Source of the DNA: Qipengyuania vulgaris
GTDB taxonomy: Bacteria > Pseudomonadota > Alphaproteobacteria > Sphingomonadales > Sphingomonadaceae
Assembly: GCA_000756795.1 (NCBI GenBank)
Contig: CCSI01000003.1
Coordinates: 1 to 64,000 of the forward strand
DNA length: 64,000 nt
Direction of reading: 5' to 3'
The notes beneath the pieces were generated by a model. The model was not told the origin of the DNA. It saw only the letters and a program-made list of their open reading frames with translations, and did not search any database. The first letter of the stretch is position 1. Each line of letters starts with the position of its first letter. The position numbers and the translations under genes were made by a program. Below, piece after piece: positions 8,914 to 19,047 of this stretch.

Positions 8914-9885
8914 TTACGGTCGCCCCACACGCTGGATTTCCCATTCGAGCTCGATGCCCGAATTCTCATAGACACGGCGCTTCACTTCCTCGCCCAGCCC
9001 TTCGATATCGGCGCTGGTGGCATCCCCTGTGTTGAGGAGGAAGTTGGTGTGCTTCTCGCTCACCTGCGCTCCGCCCATTTTCAATCCCCGGCAGCCCGCC
9101 GCATCGACCAGTTCCCACGCCTTCTTGCCCGGCGGGTTCTTGAAGGTCGATCCGCCCGTCTTGGTGCGCAACGGCTGCGAATTCTCGCGCGCTTCGGCAA
9201 TCTCGTCCATCTTCGCGCCGATGACTTCGGGGTCCCCGGGCTCGCCCTGGAAGCGTGCGCGTACGACGACTGCGCCCTGCGGCAGCGCCGAGTGGCGGTA
9301 GGAATATTGGAGGTCGGAGGCTGGCAGCGTGTGCATCGCCCCGCCCGGCATCACGACATCGCAATCGATGAGCACGTCGCTCACTTCGCGGCCATAGGCA
9401 CCGCCGTTCATTCGCACGAAGCCGCCGACCGTGCCGGGGATGCCGCGCATGAATTCGAGGCCCGCCACGCCGCAATCGCGCGCCGCGCTCGCAACGAGGA
9501 TGCCATGCGCCCCACCACCGCAATCGACGATGCAGGTCTCGTCATCAATGGACACATCGGCGAAGGGCTTGCCTAGCTTGATGACCACGCCCGGAACGCC
9601 GCCATCGCGGACAATCATGTTGGAGCCGAGGCCCAGCGCCATGACCGGCAGTTCGCCATCGAGGCGGCGGAGGAATTCCTTCAAATCTTCCATGTCCTCG
9701 GGCTCGAACAGCCAGTCGGCCTTGCCGCCGCTCTTGAACCAGACGAGTTTGGCGAGCGGAGCTTGCGGAGTCAGCTTGCCCTTGAGGCCATCCGTGTCGA
9801 TAGGCGCGTCGACCGCGCCCTCGACCGAGCAATCGGGGGCCATGCCGTTATCCCAGTTCCAGACGTCGTTCTCCTGGTCGCTCAC
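8914..9885 (-). CDS. murB: UDP-N-acetylmuramate dehydrogenase (UDP-N-acetylenolpyruvoylglucosamine reductase)
   Basis: 323 aa, FAD/NADPH enzyme that reduces UDP-GlcNAc-enolpyruvate to UDP-MurNAc. FAD-domain motifs are [13 protein letters not shown] and [28 protein letters not shown] and [10 protein letters not shown] are substrate-side motifs of the type IIa, YSYR-containing group's relatives. The start is a GTG at 9885 that overlaps the murC stop (GTGAGC) with AAAGGA about eight bases upstream. The frame stays open far upstream across murC, but that is a shadow. Confidence 0.95.
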   Translation of the reverse strand: MSDQENDVWNWDNGMAPDCSVEGAVDAPIDTDGLKGKLTPQAPLAKLVWFKSGGKADWLFEPEDMEDLKEFLRRLDGELPVMALGLGSNMIVRDGGVPGVVIKLGKPFADVSIDDETCIVDCGGGAHGILVASAARDCGVAGLEFMRGIPGTVGGFVRMNGGAYGREVSDVLIDCDVVMPGGAMHTLPASDLQYSYRHSALPQGAVVVRARFQGEPGDPEVIGAKMDEIAEARENSQPLRTKTGGSTFKNPPGKKAWELVDAAGCRGLKMGGAQVSEKHTNFLLNTGDATSADIEGLGEEVKRRVYENSGIELEWEIQRVGRP

Positions 9886-11291
9886 GACGCGCGTTCCTTT
9901 TCGACCGCATCGGCGAGACCGGCCGCCCATTTGGTGATGTCGCCCGCGCCGAGGCAGACCACGAGGTCGCCTTCTCCGATGTCGGTGGCGAGTTTCTTCG
10001 CAAGGTCGTCGCGGTCCTCGACCGTCGCGGCACTGCGGTGGCCGCGTGATTTGAGGCCCTCGACCAGCGCATTCGCATCGACGCCATCGATGGGGTCCTC
10101 GCCTGCGGCATAGACCGGGGTGATATAGACCTGGTCGGCTTCGTTGAAGCTGCTCTGGAAGTCGTCCATCAAGTCGTTGAGGCGCGTATACCGGTGCGGC
10201 TGCATCACCGCGATGACGCGGCTGCGTGTCGACTCTCGCGCGGCGGAAAGCACGGCGCGGATTTCGACCGGGTGGTGGCCGTAATCGTCGATGATGGTTG
10301 CCCCGCCGACGCTGCCGACATTGGTAAACCGCCGGCGCACGCCGCCGAAGCTGGAAAAACCGTTGCAGATGACCTCGTCCGGGCAGCCCATCTCGATGGA
10401 GACGGCAATCGCCGCGAGCGCATTCTGGACGTTGTGGCGGCCCGGCATGGGGAGGCACACGTTCTCGATACGGCGGTCTTCCTCGCCGCGCTGGCGCACG
10501 ATGACGTCGAAGCGGTTGCCGCCCTCGTGCGGTTGGACGTTCACGCCGCAGATGTCGGCCTGGAGGTTGAAGCCATAGGTCACCACGCGGCGGTCGCGGA
10601 CCTTGCCGATGACCGCCTGCACTTCCGAGTGGTCGATGCAGAGCACCGCCGCGCCGTAGAAGGGGACGTTGTGGATGAATTCGACGAAAGCGTCCTTCAC
10701 CCCGTCGAAATCGCCGTAATGATCGAGATGTTCGGGATCGATATTGGTGACGACCGCAATCGTGCCGTCGAGGCGCAGGAAGCTGCCGTCGCTCTCGTCG
10801 GCTTCCACGACCATCCAGTCGCTGTCGCCCAGCCGCGCGTTCGAGCCATATTGCTCGATGATGCCGCCGTTGATGACGGTGGGGTCGATGGCCCCGCAAT
10901 CGAGCAGGCTGGCAATCATGCTGGTGGTGGTCGTCTTGCCGTGCGTGCCGGCCACCGCGATGGTGGACTTCAAACGCATCAGCTCGGCGAGCATCTCGGC
11001 GCGGCGCACCACGGGGATGCGGTTTTCCAGCGCATGCGCGACTTCGGGATTGGTGCGCTTCACCGCCGTGGAGGTGACGACAACCGCCGCGCCCTCCACG
11101 TTCTCCTTCTCGTGGCCGATTTTCACCGCGATGCCCTGCGAGCGCAGGCGCTCGACCGTCGGGCTTTCGCTGATGTCGGAACCTTGCACGGTGTAGCCGA
11201 GGTTGTTCATCACCTCGGCGATGCCCGACATGCCGATGCCGCCTATCCCGACGAAGTGGATAGTGCCGATATCGGTTGGTACGCCCTTCAT
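9882..11291 (-). CDS. murC: UDP-N-acetylmuramate--L-alanine ligase
   Basis: 469 aa, adds L-Ala to UDP-MurNAc using ATP. The N-terminal Rossmann motif is [18 protein letters not shown], the Mur-ligase P-loop is [12 protein letters not shown], and the C-terminal domain holds [10 protein letters not shown]. The length is normal for MurC. The ATG at 11291 overlaps the murG stop codon (ATGA arrangement). The 3' end overlaps the murB GTG, so translation is probably coupled along the operon. Confidence 0.97.
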   Translation of the reverse strand: MKGVPTDIGTIHFVGIGGIGMSGIAEVMNNLGYTVQGSDISESPTVERLRSQGIAVKIGHEKENVEGAAVVVTSTAVKRTNPEVAHALENRIPVVRRAEMLAELMRLKSTIAVAGTHGKTTTTSMIASLLDCGAIDPTVINGGIIEQYGSNARLGDSDWMVVEADESDGSFLRLDGTIAVVTNIDPEHLDHYGDFDGVKDAFVEFIHNVPFYGAAVLCIDHSEVQAVIGKVRDRRVVTYGFNLQADICGVNVQPHEGGNRFDVIVRQRGEEDRRIENVCLPMPGRHNVQNALAAIAVSIEMGCPDEVICNGFSSFGGVRRRFTNVGSVGGATIIDDYGHHPVEIRAVLSAARESTRSRVIAVMQPHRYTRLNDLMDDFQSSFNEADQVYITPVYAAGEDPIDGVDANALVEGLKSRGHRSAATVEDRDDLAKKLATDIGEGDLVVCLGAGDITKWAAGLADAVEKERAS

Positions 11292-12484
11292 TCCGCGCTC
11301 TCCCGTTTCGCGCCCTGCCCTGCTGTCACGCCCTGGGTGGCGCCGCGAGCATTGTTTCCGCCCACGCGGATGACATCCATCATGTCCGCCCCGCCGAAGC
11401 TTTCGACGAGGTCGGCAAGGTCCTCTACGGCCTTGGGACGGCCGCAGTTCCATGCGGCATGGGCAGCGTTGGCGAGGCCCTGCGGGTCATCGGCCAGCAC
11501 GCGGATTTGCTTGGCGAGTTCCTTGCTCTCGAACTTCTCCTGCCGGATCATCCGCGCACCGCCCGCCTTGGCCATTTCGCGGGCGTTGAAGGCCTGGTGG
11601 TCGTCGGTCGCGATGGGCAGCGGGATGAGGATTGCGGGGCGCCCCACAGCGGTCAGCTCGGCAATTGTCGAGGCGCCTGCACGCCCGATGAAGAGATGGG
11701 CATCGGCAAGGCGGCTCTGCATGTCTTCGAAATAGGTCGCGAGTTCGGCAGGGATGCCGTGGCTACGATAGCGTTCGCGCACTGCGTCGAGGTCTTCGGG
11801 GCGGCACTGCTGCGTCACCTGCAACCGCTGGCGGATGGCGGGCGGGAGCATGGCGAGGCCATCGGGGACAACTTCGGACAACACACGCGCACCCTGGCTG
11901 CCGCCCGTGACGAGGACGCGCAGCAGGCCCTCTTCGCCATAGGACGGGAAGGGTTCGTCGCGCAGCGCGAGCACCTCGGCGCGCACGGGATTGCCGACCA
12001 GATAGGTCTTGCCCTGATGCGCCGATTTCAGGCGCTGTACGTCGGGATAGGCGGTCGCAATCGCGTTGACGCGGCCAGAGAGCAGGCGGTTTACGCGGCC
12101 CAGCACCGCGTTCTGTTCGTGGACCACCGTCGGGATATCGGCGGAGGTCGAGGCAAGGATTGCGGGCAGCGAGGGATAGCCGCCGAAACCCACCACAGCG
12201 CTTGGCTGGAAGCTTTCGAACAGCCGCTTGGCCATGCGACTGCCTTCCCACACGGCCTTCGCGCCCTTCGCCCATTGCAGCGGGTTCTTGCCGAAGCGGC
12301 CCGCGGGCAGGATATGCGCAGGCATGAAGTCGGGCTTGCCCTGTATCTGCGCGCCGCGCTCGTCGGTAATCAGCGCGACATGGTGCCCGCGCCGCTCCAG
12401 CTCGGTCGCCAGCGCGAATGCGGGCAGGATGTGGCCACCGGTTCCCCCGGCAGCCAGCACGTAGTGGCGGCTCGAACCGGTCAC
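11288..12484 (-). CDS. murG: UDP-GlcNAc--undecaprenyl-PP-MurNAc-pentapeptide GlcNAc transferase
   Basis: 398 aa, GT28 glycosyltransferase that makes lipid II at the inner face of the membrane. [12 protein letters not shown] is the first G-loop, TGGSQGAR the second, and [21 protein letters not shown] the UDP-GlcNAc site. The start is taken as the GTG at 12484, giving [14 protein letters not shown] and overlapping the ftsW stop codon; the open frame further upstream is the shadow of ftsW. It is slightly longer than E. coli MurG (355 aa). Confidence 0.95.
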   Translation of the reverse strand: MTGSSRHYVLAAGGTGGHILPAFALATELERRGHHVALITDERGAQIQGKPDFMPAHILPAGRFGKNPLQWAKGAKAVWEGSRMAKRLFESFQPSAVVGFGGYPSLPAILASTSADIPTVVHEQNAVLGRVNRLLSGRVNAIATAYPDVQRLKSAHQGKTYLVGNPVRAEVLALRDEPFPSYGEEGLLRVLVTGGSQGARVLSEVVPDGLAMLPPAIRQRLQVTQQCRPEDLDAVRERYRSHGIPAELATYFEDMQSRLADAHLFIGRAGASTIAELTAVGRPAILIPLPIATDDHQAFNAREMAKAGGARMIRQEKFESKELAKQIRVLADDPQGLANAAHAAWNCGRPKAVEDLADLVESFGGADMMDVIRVGGNNARGATQGVTAGQGAKRESAE

Positions 12485-13749
12485 TGGTGAATCTCGCGCG
12501 TCACGCGCGCCTCGGACGTCTTCATCGCGCCCCCCTGCCCGATGCCCAGCAGGTCGCCAAGTCCCCTTGTGGAGCTTTTGAGATAGGGATTGCGGCGCGT
12601 AATGGCGATTAGCAGCCCGATGGCCAGGCAAACCGCGATTGTGGAAGAGCCGCCATAGCTCACCAACGGCAGCGTCATGCCCTTCGAGGGAAAGAGCTGC
12701 AGATTGACCAGCATGTTGATGAAAGCCTGCCCGCCGAACAGCGAGACGAGACCCGTTCCCGCCAGCAGGGCAAACAGGTCCTCCTCGTCCACCAGCCGCA
12801 TCAGCACGCGCATGATGATGGCGAGATAGGCAAGCACTACGAAACCGCAGACGATAAGCCCGAACTCCTCGCCGATGACACTGAAGATGTAATCGGTATG
12901 CGCTTCGGGCAGACTCATTTTCCTGAGACCGAGGCCATAGCCAGCCCCCGTCCAGCCACCGGCCAGTAAGGTCCGGCTGGCAAGATCGACCTGGTCGAAA
13001 GCCGTGCCGCCGCCGAAGAAGCTGTCGATCCGGTGGCGCGCGTTGTCATAGAGGAAATAGGTCGCCGTGAGCAGGAACAGCCCCCCGCCCATGACGATGC
13101 CGAGCCGCTTCATCGGCATGCCCGCCAGCAAGATCATCACCAGCCAGACGCCCGCAAACAGCATGAATTCCCCGAAGTTTGGCTGCATCATGAGAAGCGC
13201 GCCGATGAGGCCCGTCAACACTGTCGAGATGACCAGCACCGGCAGGTTCGGGTCGCGCATGCGCCAGGACAGGATCCAGGCGAGCACGATGGCAAAGGCG
13301 GGCTTGAGGAATTCCGACGGCTGGAATTGCATGCCGATCGAGATCCAGCGCCGCGCGCCGTTGATCTCCACCCCGATGAAGGGGACGAGGAACAGGAGGC
13401 CGAGCATTCCGGTCGCAATCACGATGCCGAGCCGTCGTGCGTTCTCGCGGCTGAGCAGGGAGACGCCGAACAGCATGCACAAAGCGACCGCCTGCCAGGC
13501 AAGGTGCCGGTAGAAGAAATAGAGCGGATCGAGCGTGGTGCTGGAGGTCGAAAGACGGTCCGCGCTTGCCGGGCTGGCGGCGGCGACGGCTATCGTGCCG
13601 AGCGTCATCAGGAAGAGGACGAGGCCGAGCAGGACGCGGTCGATCTCGCGCCACCAGATTTTCAGCTGGCTCCAGCGAGAGAGCTTGCCGCCCGGGATGT
13701 GGGCGGGCTTGCGCTTGGCGCCGGGAACGAAGGGCTGCATGGCGGTCAC
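12481..13749 (-). CDS. ftsW: Lipid II polymerase / SEDS protein FtsW
   Basis: 422 aa polytopic SEDS protein with about ten transmembrane segments. It polymerises septal glycan together with FtsI. The signature VSYGGSSTIAVCLAIGLLIA sits near the C-terminus, and GARRWISIG lies in the large periplasmic-loop region. Start: GTG at 13749 overlapping the murD stop, or ATG at 13740; the two differ by three residues and the sequence does not decide. The long basic N-terminus (about 35 residues) is cytoplasmic. Confidence 0.95.
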   Translation of the reverse strand: MTAMQPFVPGAKRKPAHIPGGKLSRWSQLKIWWREIDRVLLGLVLFLMTLGTIAVAAASPASADRLSTSSTTLDPLYFFYRHLAWQAVALCMLFGVSLLSRENARRLGIVIATGMLGLLFLVPFIGVEINGARRWISIGMQFQPSEFLKPAFAIVLAWILSWRMRDPNLPVLVISTVLTGLIGALLMMQPNFGEFMLFAGVWLVMILLAGMPMKRLGIVMGGGLFLLTATYFLYDNARHRIDSFFGGGTAFDQVDLASRTLLAGGWTGAGYGLGLRKMSLPEAHTDYIFSVIGEEFGLIVCGFVVLAYLAIIMRVLMRLVDEEDLFALLAGTGLVSLFGGQAFINMLVNLQLFPSKGMTLPLVSYGGSSTIAVCLAIGLLIAITRRNPYLKSSTRGLGDLLGIGQGGAMKTSEARVTREIHQ

Positions 13750-15023
13750 TTCAGCGCCTCCACCAGCTCGCGGAAATGCTCGCCGCGCTTTTCGAAGTCG
13801 GTGTACTGGTCGAAGCTCGCGCAGGCGGGGGAGAGCAGGACCGTGTCGCCCGCCTCAGCCTTGGCGGCAGCAGAGGTCACCGCGCGGTCGAGCGTTTCGC
13901 ACTGCTCCACCGGAACGTGGGGCTGGAGCAGCGCGGCAAAATCCGGCCCGGCCTTACCGATGGTGTAGGCGGCTTTGACGCGAGGCAATTCTGCCTCGCA
14001 CTCGCCCAACCCTGGCTCCTTGGCGAGCCCGCCGAGAATCCAGTGGATGTTGTCGAACGCCGCCAGCGCAGGCGCGGAGGCGGCGGTGTTGGTGCCCTTG
14101 CTGTCGTTGACGTAGGTGACACCGGCGATTTCGGCGACCCGCTCCATGCGGTGCGGGAGGCCGGGGTATCCGTCGATCGCTGCGAACGCCACATCCTCGT
14201 CGATATCCAGAGCGCGGCGAACCTGATCCGCCGCGCCAATATTTTCGGCATTATGTGGACCCCGAAGCACATCGTGGTCAGGGACTTCATAAACTTCGTG
14301 ATCGAAAACGTGCGTCCGCTGTTTTAGTCCGATGGCCACACGGCATGCCGCTTCGGTGGTATCTCCGAAAATCGCATCGCCCCTTGCCGACTGCATATCA
14401 AACAGGCGAGCCTTGCTGGCGACGTACTTCGAGAATTCCCCATCATACCGATCCAGATGATCCGGCGTAATGTTCAGCAGTACCGCCACGTCGCAATCGA
14501 GCGAAAAGGTCAGGTCGATCTGGTAGCTCGACAGCTCCAGCACATAGACCCCGCCGTCCGAAAGCGGCTCTTGCTCCAAAATCGGCAGGCCGATGTTTCC
14601 GCCCATCGTGGTCGGCACGCCGGCGGTCTCGAGGATGTGGTGAACCAATGCGGTCGTGGTCGATTTGCCGTTGGTGCCGGTGATGCCGACAACCTTGTGC
14701 GACGGCAGATGCTCGCGCGCTTGTGCGAAAAGTTCGACATCACCGATCACCGGCACGCCGAAGCTGTCGGCATGCGGCTTGATCGGGTGGGTGTTGAGCG
14801 GCACGCCGGGGCTGACAACCACGCCCGCATAGCCGGAAAGGTCCGCCTCCAGCGGATCGCCGATGGCGCAGCGCCCGTTGTAGGGCTCGCGCGCCTCGGC
14901 GCGGTCGTCCCAAACCAGCACGTCCGCGCCCGCCGCGAGCAGCGCCTCGACCGTCGCCCGGCCGGACCGCGCGAGGCCGAGCACCGCGTATTTTCTGTCC
15001 TTCCAGGCGGGCGAGGTGATCAT
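13746..15023 (-). CDS. murD: UDP-N-acetylmuramoyl-L-alanine--D-glutamate ligase
   Basis: 425 aa, third Mur ligase step in position, adding D-Glu to UDP-MurNAc-L-Ala. [12 protein letters not shown] is the N-terminal Rossmann motif, [15 protein letters not shown] the ATP P-loop and [13 protein letters not shown] the central-domain motif. [19 protein letters not shown] is the MurD C-terminal signature. The ATG at 15023 overlaps the mraY stop codon. Confidence 0.97.
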   Translation of the reverse strand: MITSPAWKDRKYAVLGLARSGRATVEALLAAGADVLVWDDRAEAREPYNGRCAIGDPLEADLSGYAGVVVSPGVPLNTHPIKPHADSFGVPVIGDVELFAQAREHLPSHKVVGITGTNGKSTTTALVHHILETAGVPTTMGGNIGLPILEQEPLSDGGVYVLELSSYQIDLTFSLDCDVAVLLNITPDHLDRYDGEFSKYVASKARLFDMQSARGDAIFGDTTEAACRVAIGLKQRTHVFDHEVYEVPDHDVLRGPHNAENIGAADQVRRALDIDEDVAFAAIDGYPGLPHRMERVAEIAGVTYVNDSKGTNTAASAPALAAFDNIHWILGGLAKEPGLGECEAELPRVKAAYTIGKAGPDFAALLQPHVPVEQCETLDRAVTSAAAKAEAGDTVLLSPACASFDQYTDFEKRGEHFRELVEALK

Positions 15024-16090
15024 CTGAGCTTGAGCGTTGCCAGCCCCAATAGTGCGAGCACGATGGCGACGATCCAGAAGCGGATGACGACCTTGCTCTC
15101 AGACCAGCCGAGCTGCTCGAAATGGTGGTGGATGGGCGCCATGCGGAAAACCCGCCGCCCGGTGCGCTTGAACCAGAAGACCTGGATGATGACCGAAAGC
15201 GCCTCGAACACGAACAGCCCGCCGACGATGGCGAGGACGACCTCGTGATGCGTCGCGACGGCAATCGCGCCGAGCGCTCCGCCGAGGGCCAGCGAACCCG
15301 TGTCACCCATGAAGACAGCAGCCGGAGGCGCGTTGAACCAAAGGAAGGCAAGCCCTGCCCCCATGATGGCTGCGCAGAAGATAGCCAGCTCGCCCGCGCC
15401 TTCGACATAGGGAATGCCGAGATATTCCGAATAGTCGACGCGCCCCACCAGATAGGCGATAACCGCGAAAGTGCCCGCCGCGATGATGACCGGCATAGTG
15501 GCGAGGCCGTCCAGCCCGTCGGTTAGGTTCACCGCATTGCCCGCGCCCACGATGACCGTGGCAGCGAAGACGTAATAGAGGGGGCCGAGTTCGATGCCGA
15601 AATCATTGACGAAGGGCACGTAAACGAAGGTGTTGATCTGGCTGACGATGATGTAGCTCGCGATGCCTGCAACAGCGAACTCCATCAGCAGCCTGACGCG
15701 CGCCGAAACGCCCTTGTGGCTGGCCTTGGTGACCTTGTCGTAATCGTCGAGGAAACCGATGATGCCGAAGCCCCCGGTCACTGCAAGGCAGGCCCAGATG
15801 AAGGGGTTCGACAGGTCCATCCACAGCAGCAGCGAGATGAACAGGCACACTAGGATCATCAATCCGCCCATGGTCGGCGTGCCGACCTTGGCGAGGTGGG
15901 TTTGCGGCCCGTCTTCGCGGATCGGCTGGCCCTTGCCCTGCCGGACGCGCAGCATGTCGATGAAACGCGGGCCGATGAACAGGCCGATGATGAGCGCCGT
16001 AAGCAGCGTCGCGCCCGCGCGCGCCGTCTGGTAGCGCACGAGGTTGAACAGCCCTTCGAAATTGAAATACTCGGCGAGGAGATAAAGCAT
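15020..16090 (-). CDS. mraY: Phospho-N-acetylmuramoyl-pentapeptide transferase
   Basis: 356 aa, about ten transmembrane segments. It transfers phospho-MurNAc-pentapeptide to undecaprenyl phosphate to form lipid I. The family motifs are all present: [41 protein letters not shown] with catalytic Asp residues, and [14 protein letters not shown]. It begins with ATG at 16090, 15 bases after the murF stop codon, and overlaps murD at its end. Confidence 0.97.
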   Translation of the reverse strand: MLYLLAEYFNFEGLFNLVRYQTARAGATLLTALIIGLFIGPRFIDMLRVRQGKGQPIREDGPQTHLAKVGTPTMGGLMILVCLFISLLLWMDLSNPFIWACLAVTGGFGIIGFLDDYDKVTKASHKGVSARVRLLMEFAVAGIASYIIVSQINTFVYVPFVNDFGIELGPLYYVFAATVIVGAGNAVNLTDGLDGLATMPVIIAAGTFAVIAYLVGRVDYSEYLGIPYVEGAGELAIFCAAIMGAGLAFLWFNAPPAAVFMGDTGSLALGGALGAIAVATHHEVVLAIVGGLFVFEALSVIIQVFWFKRTGRRVFRMAPIHHHFEQLGWSESKVVIRFWIVAIVLALLGLATLKLR

Positions 16091-16105
16091 CGGCCTCGTC
16101 GGCTC

Positions 16106-17572
16106 CTAACTTGCGCGGGTGAAGTGATCCACGAGCTTGCCCAGCCCGACCGAATTGGAGCCTTTGACCAGCACGGCATCGCCCGCAACGATCCCGAAAT
16201 CCTCCAGCATCCCGATAGCCTCTTCGGCCGAATTGCAATGCTCCCACTCGAGCGGATTGCCAAGCGAATTGAAGGCGGGTTTCCCCAGTTCACGGGCCAG
16301 TGCGCGCATCTCGTCGCCTACCAGCAACGCATAGTCGACATCGGCTGCAATCAGCGGTTCGGAAAGCTGTCCGTGAAACTTGTCACCAAAGTCGCCGAGC
16401 TCCTTCATCGAACCGAGCACGGCGATGCGGCGGGTGGACGGTGTCTGACCCAGTTGCGCGAGCGTTGCACGCATGCTGGCGGGGTTGGCGTTGTAGCTTT
16501 CGTCGATGAGCAGCGCCTTGCCGCCGGGCACTTCGATACCGTGGCGCGCGCCGCGGCCTTTCAGCCCGCCCATTTCGGCAAGCGCGAGACCGGCAGCAGC
16601 CATGTCGCCGTCTGCAGCGCGGACAGCAGCCATGACGGCCAGCGAATTGATGACCCAGTGGTCGCCCGGCTCGGCGACGGTGTAGCAGAGGCGGCCCGTC
16701 TCGAATTCGCAGGTCACCAAGCTGCCGCCATTGGCGCTTGGGATGGCGTCGAGCAGGCGCATGTCGGCATGCGGGGCGCGGCCGAAGCTCACGACCTTGG
16801 CATCCATCCGCAGCGCGGCGAGGCGCAGGCGCTCGAAATGCTCGCTGTCGGCGGGAATGACGGCGATGCCGCCCGGCTCCAGCCCGGCAAAGATTTCAGC
16901 TTTCGCTTCAGCGATGGCCTCCATCGAACCGAGGTTCTCGATATGGGCGGGCGCAATGGTGGTGATGACGGCGACATGCGGGCGAACCTGCGTGGTCAGC
17001 CCTTCGATTTCGCCGGCGTGGTTCATGCCCATTTCGAAGATGCCGAAACGGCTGCGCGCGGGCATGCGCGCAAGGCTTAGCGGTACGCCGACATGGTTGT
17101 TGTAACTGCGCGTCGAGCGATGCGCTGCGCCGCGGCTGGCGCGTTCGAGGCTGGCGAAGATGGCTTCCTTGACACCGGTCTTGCCGACCGAGCCGGTGAC
17201 ACCGATGATTTTCGCCTCGGTCCGGCTGCGGGCTGCGCGGGCGAGAGCTTTCAGTGCTTCAGTCGTGTCTTCGACGAGCACGTGCGGGTAATCGACCGGG
17301 CGGTCGACGATGGCGGCGGCTGCGCCGTTCTCGAACGCCTTGTCGAGGAAGCGGTGGCCGTCCATCGCCTCTCCCTTGAGCGCGACGAAGAGGTCACCGT
17401 TGACCACGTCGCGGCTGTCCATCTCGACACCGGCAACTTGGAAATCGCAGCTTGCAGTCCCGCCGACGGCCTCGGCAATCGCCTTTGCGTCCCACAGCGT
17501 GAGCGGCAGGCGGTCGCGGTCTTCGACCGGCCATTCCATATAGGCAGGGTGGCGCAGGATGGCGGCGCTCAT
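16106..17572 (-). CDS. murF: UDP-N-acetylmuramoyl-tripeptide--D-alanyl-D-alanine ligase
   Basis: 488 aa. Adds the D-Ala-D-Ala made by Ddl to the UDP-MurNAc tripeptide, the last cytoplasmic step. The ATP loop VTGSVGKTGVKEAI (Ser in place of Thr, as usual in MurF), ARMPARSRFGIFEMGMNH and IDESYNANPASMRA are diagnostic. The ATG at 17572 overlaps the murE stop codon (ATGA); a second ATG eleven codons in is possible because the first residues are variable. Confidence 0.96.
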   Translation of the reverse strand: MSAAILRHPAYMEWPVEDRDRLPLTLWDAKAIAEAVGGTASCDFQVAGVEMDSRDVVNGDLFVALKGEAMDGHRFLDKAFENGAAAAIVDRPVDYPHVLVEDTTEALKALARAARSRTEAKIIGVTGSVGKTGVKEAIFASLERASRGAAHRSTRSYNNHVGVPLSLARMPARSRFGIFEMGMNHAGEIEGLTTQVRPHVAVITTIAPAHIENLGSMEAIAEAKAEIFAGLEPGGIAVIPADSEHFERLRLAALRMDAKVVSFGRAPHADMRLLDAIPSANGGSLVTCEFETGRLCYTVAEPGDHWVINSLAVMAAVRAADGDMAAAGLALAEMGGLKGRGARHGIEVPGGKALLIDESYNANPASMRATLAQLGQTPSTRRIAVLGSMKELGDFGDKFHGQLSEPLIAADVDYALLVGDEMRALARELGKPAFNSLGNPLEWEHCNSAEEAIGMLEDFGIVAGDAVLVKGSNSVGLGKLVDHFTRAS

Positions 17573-19047
17573 GCGTCACCTCTGGCGATAAGCGCCGCGC
17601 ATTCGCGTGCGACCTCGACGTCGTCGAAGGGATGGACCCGCATGTTTTCTCCCGATCCGATGATTTGACCCGTTTCGTGACCCTTGCCCGCGACTAGGAC
17701 GATGTCGTCCTTGCCCGCTTCGGCAATGGCTGCATGGATGGCTTCGCGACGCCCCGCCACTTCGCGTGCATTCGGCGCGCCTTCAAGCACCGCGCGGCGG
17801 ATTTCCGCAGCATCTTCGCCGCGGGGATTGTCGTCGGTAACAATGACGAGGTCGCTGGCCTTGGCCGCCGCTTCGCCCATCGGCGCGCGCTTGCCATGGT
17901 CGCGGTCGCCGCCTGCGCCGAAGACCGTGATGAGACGGCCCGTGACATGCGGACGGAGCGCTGCAATAGCAGCTTCCAGCGCGTCAGGCGTGTGCGCGTA
18001 ATCGATATAGACCGGAGCGCCGCTGGGCGCGATGACCGAGCGTTCGAGGCGACCGCGAACCGGCTGGAGCCGCGCTACGGCATCCCATACGCGGCTCGCG
18101 TCGATACCGGTGGCGAGCGCGAGCCCGGCAGAGGTCAGCGCGTTGGACACCTGGTAGGCCCCGATAAGCGGCAGGTTGATAGTCCGCTCGGTCCCGTCAT
18201 GCTCGACGGTGAGCGACTGGCCGAGCTGCGTCGGCTCGCGGCGGGTGAGGCGAATGTCCTCACCCTGCTCACCCACTGTCATGACTGTGAGGCCGCGAGC
18301 TTGCGCATGTTCGACGACGCGCTTGTTCCACCCGCTGTCACCTGCCCCCATCCACACGACTGCCGTAGCACCGTCCGAGACGACCTCGTCGAACAGGCGC
18401 ATCTTGGCGGCGAAATAGTCTTCCATGTCCGCGTGATAATCGAGGTGGTCGCGGCTGAAATTGGTGAATCCCGCCGCTTCGACCGGAATGCCCTCGTTGC
18501 GATATTGCGAGAGGCCGTGGCTCGAGGCTTCGTAGGCGACATGCGTCACGCCCTCGCGCGCCAGCCCGCTCATGTTCGAGAGGAAGGTGACGATGTCGGG
18601 CGTGGTGAGGCCGGTGGAAACGCTTTCGTCCGGCGTGGTAACACCCAGCGTGCCGATGCTCGCCGCGCGCTCGCCCGACATGCGCCAGATCTGGCGGGTC
18701 ATCTCGACGCAGCTGGTCTTGCCGTTGGTGCCGGTGACCGCGACGATATGCTCGGGCGCCGGCGTGAAGAACTGCGCAGCCATTTCCGCAAAGCACTTGC
18801 GCGGACTGTCGCTGGCGATGTGGATTGCGCCTTCGACCTTGGCTTCGGGGCGCGCAACCACGGCCACGGCATCAGCTTCGATGGCAGCAGGGATGAAGTC
18901 CTCGCCGTTGACCTGCATGCCCTGAAACGCGCCGAACACGGTGCCCGGCGCGACCTTGCGGTTGTCGATGGCGAAGCCGGTCACGGTGACCTCAGCGCCT
19001 TCGGGGCAAGCGACACCCGCGCCAGCGCAAATCTTACTCAGCCTCAT
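17569..19047 (-). CDS. murE: UDP-N-acetylmuramoyl-L-alanyl-D-glutamate--2,6-diaminopimelate ligase
   Basis: 492 aa. Adds the third stem residue. The ATP loop VTGTNGKTSCVEMT, the central THVAYEASSHGLSQ motif and the C-terminal DDNPRGED motif are visible. DNPR is the marker for meso-diaminopimelate specificity, so the peptidoglycan is of the usual Gram-negative DAP type. The ATG at 19047 overlaps the end of ftsI by 14 bases. The frame runs further upstream through ftsI but lacks MurE similarity there. Confidence 0.96.
   Translation of the reverse strand: MRLSKICAGAGVACPEGAEVTVTGFAIDNRKVAPGTVFGAFQGMQVNGEDFIPAAIEADAVAVVARPEAKVEGAIHIASDSPRKCFAEMAAQFFTPAPEHIVAVTGTNGKTSCVEMTRQIWRMSGERAASIGTLGVTTPDESVSTGLTTPDIVTFLSNMSGLAREGVTHVAYEASSHGLSQYRNEGIPVEAAGFTNFSRDHLDYHADMEDYFAAKMRLFDEVVSDGATAVVWMGAGDSGWNKRVVEHAQARGLTVMTVGEQGEDIRLTRREPTQLGQSLTVEHDGTERTINLPLIGAYQVSNALTSAGLALATGIDASRVWDAVARLQPVRGRLERSVIAPSGAPVYIDYAHTPDALEAAIAALRPHVTGRLITVFGAGGDRDHGKRAPMGEAAAKASDLVIVTDDNPRGEDAAEIRRAVLEGAPNAREVAGRREAIHAAIAEAGKDDIVLVAGKGHETGQIIGSGENMRVHPFDDVEVARECAALIARGDA

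Noticed and set aside
8914..10899. 661-codon open frame including murB
   Set aside because: The upstream half is the out-of-frame shadow of murC. The real murB starts at the GTG at 9885.
10194..11735. 513-codon plus-strand frame opposite murC/murG
   Set aside because: It is antisense to two well-identified genes with no homology. The same applies to the plus-strand frames at 17734-19065, 18941-20845 and 42195-43796.
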